A stretch of DNA of 33,599 bases from NCBI GenBank assembly GCA_900553685.1, contig USEI01000015.1:1-33599 (forward strand), in the 5' to 3' direction. The position numbers were made by a program, and so were the translations under genes. Every line of letters begins with the position of its first letter. Position 1 is the stretch's first letter. The stretch comes from an uncultured Clostridium sp. GTDB lineage: Bacteria; Bacillota; Clostridia; TANB77; CAG-508. Below, piece by piece: positions 18,610 through 26,724 of the stretch. The notes below the pieces were generated by a model. The model saw only the letters and a program-made list of their open reading frames with translations. It had not been told where the DNA came from and ran no database searches.

Positions 18610-18687
18610 TATTTTCTCTCCCAAATTACAAAAACTATTATCAGTATAAACTCTTATGACAATAATGTCAATAATTCGGCTTAATTT

Positions 18688-20097
18688 CTATATTTCCAAA
18701 TCTTTTTGCGCAGGTCCTTCTATTACTTTTCCATTTCTATCAAATCTACTTCCATGACAAGGACAATCCCACGTATCTGTGGTCTCGTTATAAGTTAACT
18801 CACATCCTAAATGCGTGCAATATTTTTTATCTTTACTTCTTATTATATTTTCTTTTATTAAAGAAGAATATGTTTCTTCAAGCATATTTTTTACTTCATC
18901 TTTATTTTTTATAGGATTTAATCTGTTAGAATCGAATATTTCTGAAAATTTGTTAGGTTTGTTTAATATTTCATCAGAAATTATATTAGCTGCTATATTT
19001 GAAGAAGTCATCCCCCATTTTTTAAAACCAGTAGCAACATATATATTTGGAAATAAGCTTGAATATCTTCCTATATATGGTATCTTATCTAAACTTATAC
19101 AATCTTCAGCTGTCCATTTATATAAAATTTTATAATTCTCAAAATTACTTTTTAAATTATTTTCTAAAAATTCAAATCCATTTATATTATTAGTTTTTCC
19201 AGTTTTGTTTCCATTTCCTGCAGTTAATAAGTATCTTTTTCCATCTTCTCCTAATATACTTCTATATGAAATTCCTGGAACATCTGCAGATAAATACATA
19301 GAAAAATTTTTTAAATCCTCACTAACTTCTGCACACATCACATATTCCAATTCTTGATATGTTTTTATGAAATACATACCTGGAAAATTAAATATTGGAT
19401 ATCTTGTAGCTACTACTATCTTTTCAGCTAATACTTTGTGTTCCTCTTCTTTTCCTTTAACTATAACTTCAAAAATTTCATCTTTCTTCTTAAAATTTAT
19501 CACTTGAGAATTTTCATAAATTTCTCCACCATTATTAATAATACTATTGCATAAACCTCTAATATATTTTACAGAATTAAATTGAGCTTGATTTTTTACT
19601 TTTATTGCACCTTGAATTTGTATTGGAAGTTCTATATCTTCTTCAAAACTTGCTGGTATTCCTAATGCTTTGCAGATCTTTACTTCATCTTCTATATCTT
19701 TGTATTTTTCAGGTAAAGTAGAAAAAACATAAGAATCTCTTATTTCTAAATCGCAAGATATTTTCTCATTTTCAATGATTTTTTCTATATTTTCCATAGC
19801 TTTAGTATTGCCTTTTAAGTATTTTTCAGCATATTTCATTCCATAAGTATCTACTAAATATTTATAAAACAATCCGTGCTGGATACTTACTTTTCCTGTA
19901 GTGTGACCTGTAGTTTTTGAAGCTAAAAAATCCTTTTCTAGCAAAGTAACTTCAAGTCCATGTTTTGATAAATAATAGGCTGTAGAAATTCCAGTAATTC
20001 CTCCACCTATTACACATACTTCTGTGGAAATGTCTTCCTTCAAACTTTCATATTTTTCTGTTTTGAAATTATTTAACCAAAATGATTTATTCTCCAT
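18688..20097 (-). CDS. FAD-dependent oxidoreductase with a C-terminal Rieske domain
   Basis: A 469-residue protein with two parts. Residues 1-385 form a DAO-type flavoprotein: FAD motif [17 protein letters not shown] (28-44), [12 protein letters not shown], and a C-terminal FAD-contact stretch ([20 protein letters not shown], which ends in the GxxxGM-like MTSS). Residues about 390-469 form a Rieske [2Fe-2S] domain with both ligand pairs, C427/H429 (CTHLGC) and C445/H448 (CPCHGS). The layout matches YhfW-like proteins of Bacillus; substrate unknown, likely a glycine/amine-type oxidation coupled to the 2Fe-2S centre. Its ribosome site GGGAG is buried in a terminator-like hairpin directly upstream. 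Confidence 0.9.
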   Translation of the reverse strand: MENKSFWLNNFKTEKYESLKEDISTEVCVIGGGITGISTAYYLSKHGLEVTLLEKDFLASKTTGHTTGKVSIQHGLFYKYLVDTYGMKYAEKYLKGNTKAMENIEKIIENEKISCDLEIRDSYVFSTLPEKYKDIEDEVKICKALGIPASFEEDIELPIQIQGAIKVKNQAQFNSVKYIRGLCNSIINNGGEIYENSQVINFKKKDEIFEVIVKGKEEEHKVLAEKIVVATRYPIFNFPGMYFIKTYQELEYVMCAEVSEDLKNFSMYLSADVPGISYRSILGEDGKRYLLTAGNGNKTGKTNNINGFEFLENNLKSNFENYKILYKWTAEDCISLDKIPYIGRYSSLFPNIYVATGFKKWGMTSSNIAANIISDEILNKPNKFSEIFDSNRLNPIKNKDEVKNMLEETYSSLIKENIIRSKDKKYCTHLGCELTYNETTDTWDCPCHGSRFDRNGKVIEGPAQKDLEI

Positions 20098-20100
20098 AAT

Positions 20101-20147
20101 AAAAACTCCCTATTTTTTAGTTATTATTTGTAAAATAGGAAGTTTTA
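20101..20147 (-). terminator. Terminator-like hairpin that contains the ribosome site of the FAD/Rieske gene
   Basis: In minus-strand RNA 15 pairs form (20146-20132 with 20116-20102), one of them G-U, followed by UUUUU and then the AUG of the next gene at 20097. The 3' arm holds GGGAG, the only ribosome site of that gene. It may terminate the decayed genes upstream or act as an attenuator. Confidence 0.6.
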
Positions 20148-20176
20148 TACATATATTAAGTTATAATATTTAAAAT

Positions 20177-20522
20177 TTATTTTTTCTCGACACTTTTTAC
20201 ATAAATTTCATTATCAATTTCTTCTAAAACAATTTCATAATTTTGAAATTTATCTTTTAAACTCAAAACTTTATTATCAAGTTCGCTCTTTGTTTCTTGA
20301 TTTTTTTCAAAAATTTTTTCTAATTCATTATCTTTTGTATAAGTACTGATAGCTGTATATTCATCTGCATTTCTTTCCAAATCCCTATTGACAAAAATTC
20401 ATATTTTTCTTCTTGTTAGTTGTATCTTATTTATATATTCAAATTTATCAGAATTTGTACCTGCCTGTAATAATACATAATAATCCATTTTATTCTTTTT
20501 AGTAAAATTTTTTTGTTTTCAT
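20177..20522 (-). pseudogene. Decayed small coiled-coil protein gene
   Basis: Reading the minus strand from an ATG at 20522 with a good AAAGGTGG ribosome site, a protein of about 110 residues can be rebuilt only by shifting frame three times: a start of a few codons, then a frame giving MDYYVLLQAGTNSDKFEY and ending at a TGA, then YEFLSIG, then DLERNADEYTAIS to the stop at 20177. The last frame, 67 residues long, has no ATG start. The C-terminal part is heptad-like and charged (ELEKIFEKNQETKSELDNK). Family unknown. It lies 30 bases after the Spo0A-like remnant, so the two were probably an operon. Confidence 0.65.
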
Positions 20523-20552
20523 TTGTAATATCCACCTTTATTAATAATTGTA

Positions 20553-20900
20553 TTATGCTTCGATTATCTTTTTGTCTTTTATTTTATCTACAATATTATA
20601 AATCACAAATTTTGGAGTATATTTAATATGCTTTTTTAAGTCATTATTAACTAAAACATTAAAATTATACATATTATTAGTTGCTTTAATAATATTAGAT
20701 TTTATAGTTAACGGATTTTTATTATATTTTTTGCTATTTGCGTATAAACTTTTCTTTCTATATTTTCCATTAATTCCATACTATTATTAGCACAACAAAT
20801 CAATTCAATTGTATCTAATAAATATAATGTTCCTCTGTTAGCAAAATTATAATTCAATTTTATTAATTCCTTTCTTATTTGATCTCTTATTTTCGTTCAT
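20553..20900 (-). pseudogene. Frameshifted Spo0A C-terminal-domain-like gene
   Basis: On the minus strand two overlapping frames rebuild a Spo0A_C-like DNA-binding domain: IRKELIKLNYNFANRGTLYL, DTIELI and ENIERKVYTQIAKN in one frame, then, after a shift at an A6 run, NPLTIKSNIIKATNNMY to the stop at 20553. It compares with the Spo0A effector pattern G..YL..AI...YP.IA...T...VERAIR. The ATG at 20900 is in the same frame as the 3' part, so two compensating shifts of the middle segment are needed (near an A4 run and at the A6 run). A GGAG abuts the ATG. Stand-alone Spo0A_C proteins occur in gut Clostridia. Domain call moderately sure; decay clear. Confidence 0.6.
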
Positions 20901-21063
20901 CTCCTTTATTTCATTACTCTTTATAACTCTTTTTTACGTTTTTTTACTTTTATATTGATTTTAATTTTTTTCTATTCTATATTAAGACTTAAATTATCGA
21001 TTTATATAATCGAATTGGTTACAAAAATGAATTTTTAAAATTTAAAGTTCATTTTTTGTAATA
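20901..21063 (+). other. Leader region before the secreted-protein gene
   Basis: No gene. It holds a small inverted repeat TCGATT-TATAT-AATCGA (20998-21014) with an internal TATAAT-like element, and a bulged hairpin whose arms are TTACAAAAATGAA (near 21019) and TTCATTTTTTGTAA (ending about 21061), just before the gene. Confidence 0.4.
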
Positions 21064-21607
21064 GATGAGAGCCAGCACAATCAAACAAGAAAAGGAGATT
21101 GATTATACTATGAACAATATTAAACGATTTATTTCTATTCTTCTAGCATCCGTGCTGTGTTTGTCAATGTCTACTGTTTCATTTGCTGCTGAACCTGAAA
21201 GTGCACTTTCCGTTAATATTACAGAAAGTAAAGAGGTCTCTCGGGGAGCTGGAAATGTAATCGGTTTCGGTTCTGCTTCGCTTCCGTCTGGTAGTGGCAC
21301 TTTTTCTGTGACCTTGGAAGAATCCAACTGGTTAGCTGATTTTACAGTTGCTATCTCTGGAAACAATAATGGAAGGTACAGAATTACAATGGAACACGAA
21401 GGAAAGTCCTACAATTTGGGGGAAGTGTATGGTAACGGTTTGGGCACAAGCTTGTATCAGCTGGCATTCGCATCTGCTGGTCTGTATACATTTACTGTGA
21501 CAAATGTAAATAATTCCCCTGGGGCTGTTACAGCTTTCGTAAATATTTACGATTAATTTTGTAATGCTTGTAATACCCACCACTAAATAAATAATTTGGC
21601 TCTCATC
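21064..21607. repeat. 11-bp inverted repeat bounding the secreted-protein gene
   Basis: GATGAGAGCCA (21064-21074) is matched exactly in inverse by TGGCTCTCATC (21597-21607). The pair brackets the GC-richer gene closely on both sides. Confidence 0.6.
21110..21556 (+). CDS. Small secreted beta-rich protein of foreign composition
   Basis: A 148-residue protein starting at the ATG at 21110, with an AAAGGAG site 12 bases upstream; a longer reading from 21065 would begin inside the flanking repeat. It has a clear signal peptide (MNNIKRFISILLASVLCLSM, cleavage near FAA-EPE). The mature part (about 120 residues) is Gly/Ser/Asn-rich with alternating hydrophobic residues, typical of a beta-sandwich: GTFSVTLEESNWLADFTVAI and GLYTFTVTNVNN. 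Codons such as CTG, CTC, TCC and GGG make it much less AT-rich than its neighbours, suggesting transfer. No family recognised. It is followed by a strong terminator. Confidence 0.75.
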   Translation: MNNIKRFISILLASVLCLSMSTVSFAAEPESALSVNITESKEVSRGAGNVIGFGSASLPSGSGTFSVTLEESNWLADFTVAISGNNNGRYRITMEHEGKSYNLGEVYGNGLGTSLYQLAFASAGLYTFTVTNVNNSPGAVTAFVNIYD

Positions 21608-21610
21608 GAG

Positions 21611-21644
21611 GTACTGACACAAACGTGTCAGTACTTTTATATTT
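21611..21644 (+). terminator. Strong intrinsic terminator
   Basis: GTACTGACAC (21611-21620), loop AAAC, GTGTCAGTAC (21625-21634), then TTTTATATTTTA. It ends the secreted-protein transcript. Confidence 0.9.
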
Positions 21645-22561
21645 TATTTCATAGTATATTCATATATATCAATTTTTTTAACATCTTCATCTTTTACTTT
21701 TCCAATTTCATATTCTCTTCTTTCAAAAATATCTATATTGTTTGATGTTCTAATTTTATCATTAGGCAAACCTGTTTCTTTGTCAATCCATACTTTAGTA
21801 TTGTATGTTTCTTGAGCATTTTGTTTATATTCAACTATATATTCTTCTTTACTATTACTTATTTTTACATTTGGAGATAATGATAAAATAATTTCTACCA
21901 TAATATTATTACAATCAGTTACACTTTCTCTTAAATTATATATTCCATCTTCTTTACTAATAGCGACTTTTTCATTTAAATTAAGCTGAGAAATAGTTTT
22001 ATCTGTTAAGTTTACGGTATAACCTTCTTTTTGATTAAAATCAATCCAAATGATTCCAATTTCCTTATTATTTTCTGTCATAACTTCTTTATAAATTCCA
22101 TCTTTGTAATAAATATTGTTTTCAAATAAGTCAATTACGTTTTCATTTTTCATTTTATATGTAGTTAATACATAATGATAGTTAGATAAATTATTATATT
22201 TATCTACATTATTATTTATTTTGTGTATAATGGAAAATCTATAGATAGTTATATTAAAAAATAGAAAAATTATAATAAGAATTATTAATATAAATACTTT
22301 TTTAAATTTAATTTTACTTTTTTTATTTTTTATTATATCTAAGCCATTCGTTAATTTGTCAGTTGTAATATCTAAAACATTGCATAAATTAATTATATTT
22401 TCTAAATCTGGTACTATTTTACCAGATTCCCATAAATGTATTGATTGTCTTGACACATTTATTTTATCTGCTAACTCTTCTTGAGATAGTCCTTTTTCTT
22501 TTCTAGCATTTAATAATTTTTCTCCTAAAAATTCAATTTTTAAATTTTCATTTTTTTTCAT
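21644..22561 (-). CDS. Membrane-anchored XRE regulator with an extracytoplasmic LolA-like domain
   Basis: A 305-residue protein: XRE helix-turn-helix at about 12-67 (SQEELADKINVSRQSIHLWE), a Lys-rich stretch, one membrane helix at about 89-106 (VFILIILIIIFLFFNITIY), and an outer domain of about 190 residues. The end of that domain (TKVWIDKETGLPNDK, then REYEIGKVKDEDVKKIDI) resembles LolA-like beta folds found outside Firmicute cells. It is probably a one-component transmembrane sensor-regulator. Start: ATG with a GGAGG-like site. A palindromic operator lies 85 bases upstream. Codon use is native, unlike the neighbouring secreted-protein gene. Confidence 0.8.
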   Translation of the reverse strand: MKKNENLKIEFLGEKLLNARKEKGLSQEELADKINVSRQSIHLWESGKIVPDLENIINLCNVLDITTDKLTNGLDIIKNKKSKIKFKKVFILIILIIIFLFFNITIYRFSIIHKINNNVDKYNNLSNYHYVLTTYKMKNENVIDLFENNIYYKDGIYKEVMTENNKEIGIIWIDFNQKEGYTVNLTDKTISQLNLNEKVAISKEDGIYNLRESVTDCNNIMVEIILSLSPNVKISNSKEEYIVEYKQNAQETYNTKVWIDKETGLPNDKIRTSNNIDIFERREYEIGKVKDEDVKKIDIYEYTMK

Positions 22562-22646
22562 TTCATTTTCTTTCCTCCCTTTTTATTTTATGAATAAATT
22601 ATATGATACTCTTATTTTTTTTTCCATAAAATAGATTTTTAAATTT

Positions 22647-22664
22647 TGTAAAATTGATTTTACA
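22647..22664. promoter_or_regulatory. Palindromic operator upstream of the XRE/TM regulator
   Basis: TGTAAAAT-TG-ATTTTACA, a perfect 8-2-8 inverted repeat 85 bases before the regulator start. It is a plausible binding site for the HTH protein (autoregulation); binding is inferred. Confidence 0.45.
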
Positions 22665-22814
22665 TTTATTTATGTAAACTTTTTAAAGTTTTAATAACTG
22701 CTCTGAAAAATTAAAAAGAGTTTACGATACAAAAAAATTACTTGATATTATTCATTCACATCAAAAGAAATACCGTATAAATCAATAAAATAAATTTGAA
22801 AAGATAATCTAGAA

Positions 22815-23010
22815 TGCAAATATGAAGTATTAAATAAATGTACAAAAACTTACAGTAATTAGATAAGAGAAATATGAAATTTATTATTAGTCCCATATTC
22901 AAACGGTATAGTCGAAGAATATAATAATACAATTAATGAATTAAAACACTTTTAATTTGATTTTAGAAACTTTCAGAACTTAAAGCGAGAATATTACTTC
23001 TAGATTAGAA
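22815..23010 (+). pseudogene. Remnant of an ISL3-family transposase C-terminus
   Basis: One plus-strand frame reads VPYSNGIVEEYNNTINELKH, a stop (TAA), then FDFRNFQNLK, preceded by KCTKTYSN-stop-IREI-stop-NLLL. This aligns with the C-terminal signature of ISL3-type transposases, PYSNG.VEG.NN.IK..KR...FRNF..F. Three in-frame stops (two of them where Trp is expected) and loss of the rest of the gene show it is dead. Confidence 0.65.
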
Positions 23011-23038
23011 AATAAAAAATTGAATAAATACTTATCAC

Positions 23039-23724
23039 GGGTAGGACCCATGAATTTGCTTATCGGCCTATAAGGCCTTGTTAGTAGCTGCCACTTAAGT
23101 GGATTCGTCCAACAGCTTACGTTATTCCTTTTGCGTTTTTATTTCTTGCCACCCTTAAAATAGTCTATATATTCTTTTTTTGTTATTTGATCTGTAATCA
23201 TATATCCTTTTTCTACATATCTATATACTGCTGCTTTATTATTTCCTACTGTACTTATATATAAAATCCTGTACACAAAAAATGTCTATTTCCATATTTA
23301 TAGTTTAAATTTGAATGTCTTTCAAATATTATCAACGTACTTATTCCTTTTAAGTATCCCATAAATGATGATATATTTAACCTTGATGGTATACTTACAT
23401 ACATATGTATATGGTCTGGCCACGCTTCTGCGTTAATTATTCAAACTTCTTTCCTTCTACATAATTCTCTCAATATCATTCCTATTTCTTGTCTTAATTT
23501 TCCATATATTTCTTTTCTTCTATATTTTAGTGCAAACACGATATGGTAGTTGCATTCCCATGTTTTGTGTGCTAAACTATCAGTGTATGGATTTTTCATA
23601 CGCCCCACTCCTCTCATAATTAATATTTTAAGCCGTCAAACTTTTAATGTTGTATCATGTTTGGGGTGGTATTTTTTTTACTTTGCTAAACGCTATAAAC
23701 TTTCTGGTACGATGGGTATAACCC
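23039..23724 (-). mobile_element. Decayed IS200/IS605-type insertion sequence
   Basis: A Y1 transposase pseudogene is flanked by short hairpins as expected for this family. On its 3' side are GGGT-AGG-ACCC (23039-23049), GGCCT-ATA-AGGCC (23065-23077) and the palindrome CCACTTAAGTGG (23091-23102). On its 5' side is GGGT-ATA-ACCC (23714-23724). The outer limits are estimates from these hairpins; no terminal inverted repeats exist in this family. Confidence 0.65.
23139..23599 (-). pseudogene. Broken IS200-type Y1 (HUH) transposase gene
   Basis: The reading from the ATG at 23599 gives an IS200 TnpA: SLAHKTWECNYHIVFALKYR, then AWPDHIHMYVSIPSR with the HUH motif HIH, SSFMGYLKG and YKYGNRHF. A TGA interrupts it after RRKEV, and an extra TA within a TA repeat shifts the frame after GFYI; the C-terminal part continues as STVGNNKAAVYRYVEKG (catalytic Tyr region) to the stop at 23139. 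With a stop and a frameshift it cannot make active enzyme. Confidence 0.8.
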
Positions 23725-23737
23725 GCCTTAAAGATAA

Positions 23738-24100
23738 AAAGATGTTACTCTCTCTCCGAGAGCAACTGGTGAGATTGCTAATGATACATTCAACATTAGT
23801 AGTTATCATAAAGGTGTATCTCGTGTGTACAATTGTAACTATGTTTGGATTTACTGTACTTCTACCAATACAGATGGCAGCTATTTAGAAAACGACTGTG
23901 CTATTCTTGCAGCTCGTCTGTATGACGACACAACAGGAAAATCTATTGGAGAATGGCAATCCAGTTCTGGTCTTCTTCATCAAACGAATATCCCTGTCGT
24001 ATCTGGACATAGTTACCATTGGGAGTATCTTGTTGCTTATGGAACTCAGAATTTGAGACTTCACTGTCAGCTTGTAGATTCTGATTTTCCTGTGTCATAA
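23738..24100 (+). pseudogene. 5'-truncated secreted-protein gene
   Basis: A 120-codon open frame without a usable start: it opens after a stop at 23735 and reads VTLSPRATGEIANDTFN, then a beta-rich domain with Cys, Trp and Tyr (VYNCNYVWIYCTSTNTDGS, HSYHWEYLVAYGTQNLRLHC) to the stop at 24100. The VTLSPRATGE start looks like the segment just after a signal peptide, which is missing at the edge of the IS200-like element. Base use is GC-richer than the flanks, as in the secreted gene at 21.1 kb. Family unknown. A shorter product from an internal ATG (23825) has no ribosome site and is unlikely. Confidence 0.65.
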
Positions 24101-24134
24101 CATCATATAACATTAACTCATATCTCCTATAGAG

Positions 24135-24172
24135 TAGGATTGCTAAGATTTCTTAGCAATCCTATTTATTAT
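24135..24172 (+). terminator. Strong intrinsic terminator
   Basis: TAGGATTGCTAAG (24135-24147), loop ATTT, CTTAGCAATCCTA (24152-24164), then TTTATTATTTTT. It belongs to the truncated secreted-protein gene and lies a few bases before the converging anti-sigma gene end. Confidence 0.85.
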
Positions 24173-24176
24173 TTTT

Positions 24177-25220
24177 CTATTTATTATTTTGCTTTTTTAA
24201 CAAAATTTTTGTATTATAGGTTTTTAAAGATAATTCTAGCTCATCTTCTAATTCCATATATGAACCAATATTTTCAAATATGATAATTAATTCTTTATTA
24301 TCTGCTATATAATCAAAATTCGTATGTTTAAATGTCCTTTCGTTATTTTTTAATGAAAAAAGCATTCCATATTGAGAAAGATCTTCTAATGCAATATCTA
24401 CTATTTGATTAATGTCATAATCTTCAAACAATTCTAATTTTACAATCATTTTAGTTGGATATATAGTTGCATATCCACTTTTTATATATTCATTTTCGCC
24501 ATCAAAAACATAGTTCATTTCATTATTTTGTTTAAAAGTATCACTAATTTTTATATTAAATTCCCAATTTCCATCTAAACTTTTTAAATTTCCATCAGAA
24601 TACATTATATTTAAATTTGTAATTTTAATATTTAATTCACTAAATTCATTTCTATTTTCCCATAAATTCAATATCATTGTATTTTTAAAATTTTTTTCAG
24701 AAATTTTTTCTAAAGTTGCTTGTTGCATACCTCTTGCAATTCCAACATAAGCTTGATTTGTTCCATCACATTGATATATTCGTTCTCCATTTTCTGTATA
24801 TATAGAAAAATGATTAATAGATATACTTTCAATATTACTTTCTTCAACTTTATATAATAAAGAAAAAATTAAATTTACATTATCTAATAAAATATTATCA
24901 ATTTTTATACCAAAACCATTATCATAAGTAAAATCATCTTTTATTTCTTGTACATACCCTTCTTCTACTGCTGAATCAATAGCTTCAGTTGAATTATTAA
25001 ATATTTTTTTTACATATCGTTCTATATCTTTAGCAAAAACAACTCCACTTATTAAAAAAGCAGATACACAGACACTAGCAATAGCCATTCTAAGTCTATT
25101 ATTCGAATATTTTTTATTTTCAAGAGATTGTAAAGTTGAATTAATTGTATTTTTATAGTTTTCACTTGGGTGTATTTCTTTAGTTACAATCTCTTGAATT
25201 TTTTTATCTATATTATCCAT
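24177..25220 (-). CDS. Anti-sigma factor, DUF4179-like
   Basis: A 347-residue membrane protein. An N-terminal cytoplasmic part (1-42, MDNIDKKIQEIVTKEI) should hold the sigma factor, then comes a membrane helix (about 44-63, MAIASVCVSAFLISGVVFA) and an outer domain of about 280 residues that starts like DUF4179 (VEEGYVQEIKDDFTYDNGFG, then LLDNVNLIFSLLYKV). I start at the ATG at 25220: it overlaps the sigma gene by eight bases (ATGGATAA) and sits after GGAGGAGG; an earlier ATG at 25244 lacks this. The pair is a standard ECF sigma/anti-sigma operon sensing an envelope signal. Confidence 0.8.
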   Translation of the reverse strand: MDNIDKKIQEIVTKEIHPSENYKNTINSTLQSLENKKYSNNRLRMAIASVCVSAFLISGVVFAKDIERYVKKIFNNSTEAIDSAVEEGYVQEIKDDFTYDNGFGIKIDNILLDNVNLIFSLLYKVEESNIESISINHFSIYTENGERIYQCDGTNQAYVGIARGMQQATLEKISEKNFKNTMILNLWENRNEFSELNIKITNLNIMYSDGNLKSLDGNWEFNIKISDTFKQNNEMNYVFDGENEYIKSGYATIYPTKMIVKLELFEDYDINQIVDIALEDLSQYGMLFSLKNNERTFKHTNFDYIADNKELIIIFENIGSYMELEDELELSLKTYNTKILLKKQNNK

Positions 25221-25740
25221 AATTAGAAACCTCCTCCAAATCATTTTGTATTTTTCTTTTAGCTCTTAAAATTTTATTTCTAACTGTACTTTCTTTCATT
25301 TTTAATATCTTTGCAATTTCTTTAGCTTTATATCCTTCTGCATAATAAAGAACGATTATCGTCTTTTCATCATCATTAAGTAAATTTATTAAATTATTAA
25401 ATTCTAAATCACTATCGTTTTTATCCAATGATGACACATATCTTTCTGCATTTATATTGTCATAAGATATAAAATTATTTTTTTGTTTTTGCTTATAAAT
25501 ATGATTGCATTTATTTATTAAAATTGTTATAAGCCAAGATTTAATTTTATCAGTATTAAACAATTTGCCTATGGATTCGTACGCTGAAATAATTGTTTCT
25601 TGAATAGCGTCATTTATATCTTCTTCATCATTAAATCTTGTTTTAGCAATTCTATATAAATCATTTTGATAATGCAATATAATCTCTTCAAAAGCTTTTT
25701 TATTACCTTTTTTCGCTTGTTTTACTAGTTCTTTTTCCAT
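25213..25740 (-). CDS. ECF-type RNA polymerase sigma factor
   Basis: A 175-residue sigma-70 family factor with only regions 2 and 4. Region 2: LYRIAKTRFNDEEDINDAIQ, then ETIISAYESIGKL and SWLITILINKCNHIYK. Region 4: LNDDEKTIIVLYYAEGYKAK, then EIAKILKMKESTVRNKILRA, a helix-turn-helix. Start: ATG after AAAGGAGGT. It overlaps the anti-sigma gene at its end, which implies translational coupling. No GAAC/CGTC-type auto-promoter was seen upstream. Confidence 0.88.
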   Translation of the reverse strand: MEKELVKQAKKGNKKAFEEIILHYQNDLYRIAKTRFNDEEDINDAIQETIISAYESIGKLFNTDKIKSWLITILINKCNHIYKQKQKNNFISYDNINAERYVSSLDKNDSDLEFNNLINLLNDDEKTIIVLYYAEGYKAKEIAKILKMKESTVRNKILRAKRKIQNDLEEVSNYG

Positions 25741-25961
25741 AATACCTCCTTTTCAATAAGATGATAAGTACTTATATATATTAGAGTCTAAAAACTTTAA
25801 TTTTGTCGCAAAATTTTAAAATAAATTATATCTTCTTTGACAATTTTTATATAAAATCTAAAATTAATAGTATTTTCTTCTTTCTTTTCTTCCAAAATTT
25901 CTATTCGCACCTTTATATGTGCTTGTTAAAGAACTATTTACAAATAACCAAGCCTAAACAC

Positions 25962-25999
25962 AAAAAAAGAGTAAAACTATTATAAAGTTTTACTCTTTT
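25962..25999 (-). terminator. Terminator of the tRNA operon
   Basis: Inverted repeat AAAAGAGTAAAAC (25965-25977) and GTTTTACTCTTTT (25987-25999), directly after the CCA end of tRNA-Thr on the minus strand, followed by TTTG. A 13-bp stem. Confidence 0.88.
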
Positions 26000-26000
26000 C

Positions 26001-26304
<304 letters not shown>

Positions 26305-26334
26305 AAATATTTAATTTTATCACCTTATAAAAAG

Positions 26335-26409
26335 TGGTGACCCCTACGGGAATCGAACCCATGTCTCCGCCGTGAAAGGGCGATGTCTTAACCGCTTGAC
26401 CAAGGGGCC
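26335..26409 (-). tRNA. tRNA-Glu(UUC)
   Basis: 75 nt with encoded CCA. Acceptor GGCCCCT/AGGGGTC, anticodon arm CGCCC-TTTCACG-GGCG-like with TTC at the anticodon, T arm ATGGG-TTCGATT-CCCGT. Reads Glu codons GAA/GAG. Confidence 0.93.
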
Positions 26410-26413
26410 ATAA

Positions 26414-26439
26414 AAAGAATATCCTTCAGGATATTCTTT
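26414..26439 (-). promoter_or_regulatory. Hairpin between tRNA-Lys and tRNA-Glu
   Basis: AAAGAATATCC and GGATATTCTTT (26414-26424 and 26429-26439) around a four-base loop, followed on the minus strand by TTTTTA. It looks like an intrinsic terminator or a processing signal inside the tRNA operon; most transcripts must pass it to reach Glu and Thr unless they have another promoter. Confidence 0.6.
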
Positions 26440-26514
26440 GGTGAGCTATCCGCGACTCGAACGCGGGACAACTTGATTAAAAGTCAAGTGCTCTACCACC
26501 TGAGCTAATAGCCC
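26439..26514 (-). tRNA. tRNA-Lys(UUU)
   Basis: 76 nt with encoded CCA. Acceptor GGGCTAT/ATAGCTC, D arm GCTC-AGGTGGTA-GAGC, anticodon arm CTTGA-CTTTTAA-TCAAG with TTT, T arm CCGCG-TTCGAGT-CGCGG. First gene of the operon. Confidence 0.95.
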
Positions 26515-26556
26515 ATACATGCTATATAACAGTTGCGTAAAATCAACTGCTTTTAT

Positions 26557-26585
26557 ATATTACACTATTTTTTTTCACTTGTCAA
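26557..26585 (-). promoter_or_regulatory. Strong promoter of the tRNA operon
   Basis: Minus strand TTGACA (26585-26580), a 17-base spacer and TAATAT (26562-26557), with TG directly before the -10. It lies about 43 bases before tRNA-Lys; a small CAGTTG/CAACTG hairpin (26530-26549) sits in the leader. Confidence 0.8.
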
Positions 26586-26654
26586 CACTTTTTTAAAACT
26601 TTTTTTATTTTTTATTTTTAAATATACTTTTACATAGAAAATAATAAATTTTTG

Positions 26655-26705
26655 CTATATAAAAGTAGTAAAAAGTTCAAAATATTTTTAAACTCCTTAC
26701 TACTT
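26655..26705 (-). terminator. Terminator of the pyrophosphorylase-mutase gene
   Basis: In minus-strand RNA AAGUAGUAAGGAGUU (26705-26691) pairs with AACUUUUUACUACUU (26677-26663), 15 bp with two G-U pairs, followed by UUAUAUAG. It lies 20 bases after the stop. Confidence 0.75.
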
Positions 26706-26724
26706 ATTTATACTATATAATTTT

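Noticed and set aside
21332..21622. A 96-codon minus-strand frame across the secreted gene and its terminator
   Set aside because: It passes through the terminator hairpin and mirrors the real gene.
23550..23888. A 112-codon plus-strand open frame
   Set aside because: It runs out of frame across the IS200-like element and the truncated secreted gene; the product has no consistent composition.
25803..25985. A 60-codon Phe/Lys-rich plus-strand frame between the sigma factor and the tRNA operon
   Set aside because: No ribosome site; low-complexity sequence that runs into the tRNA terminator.
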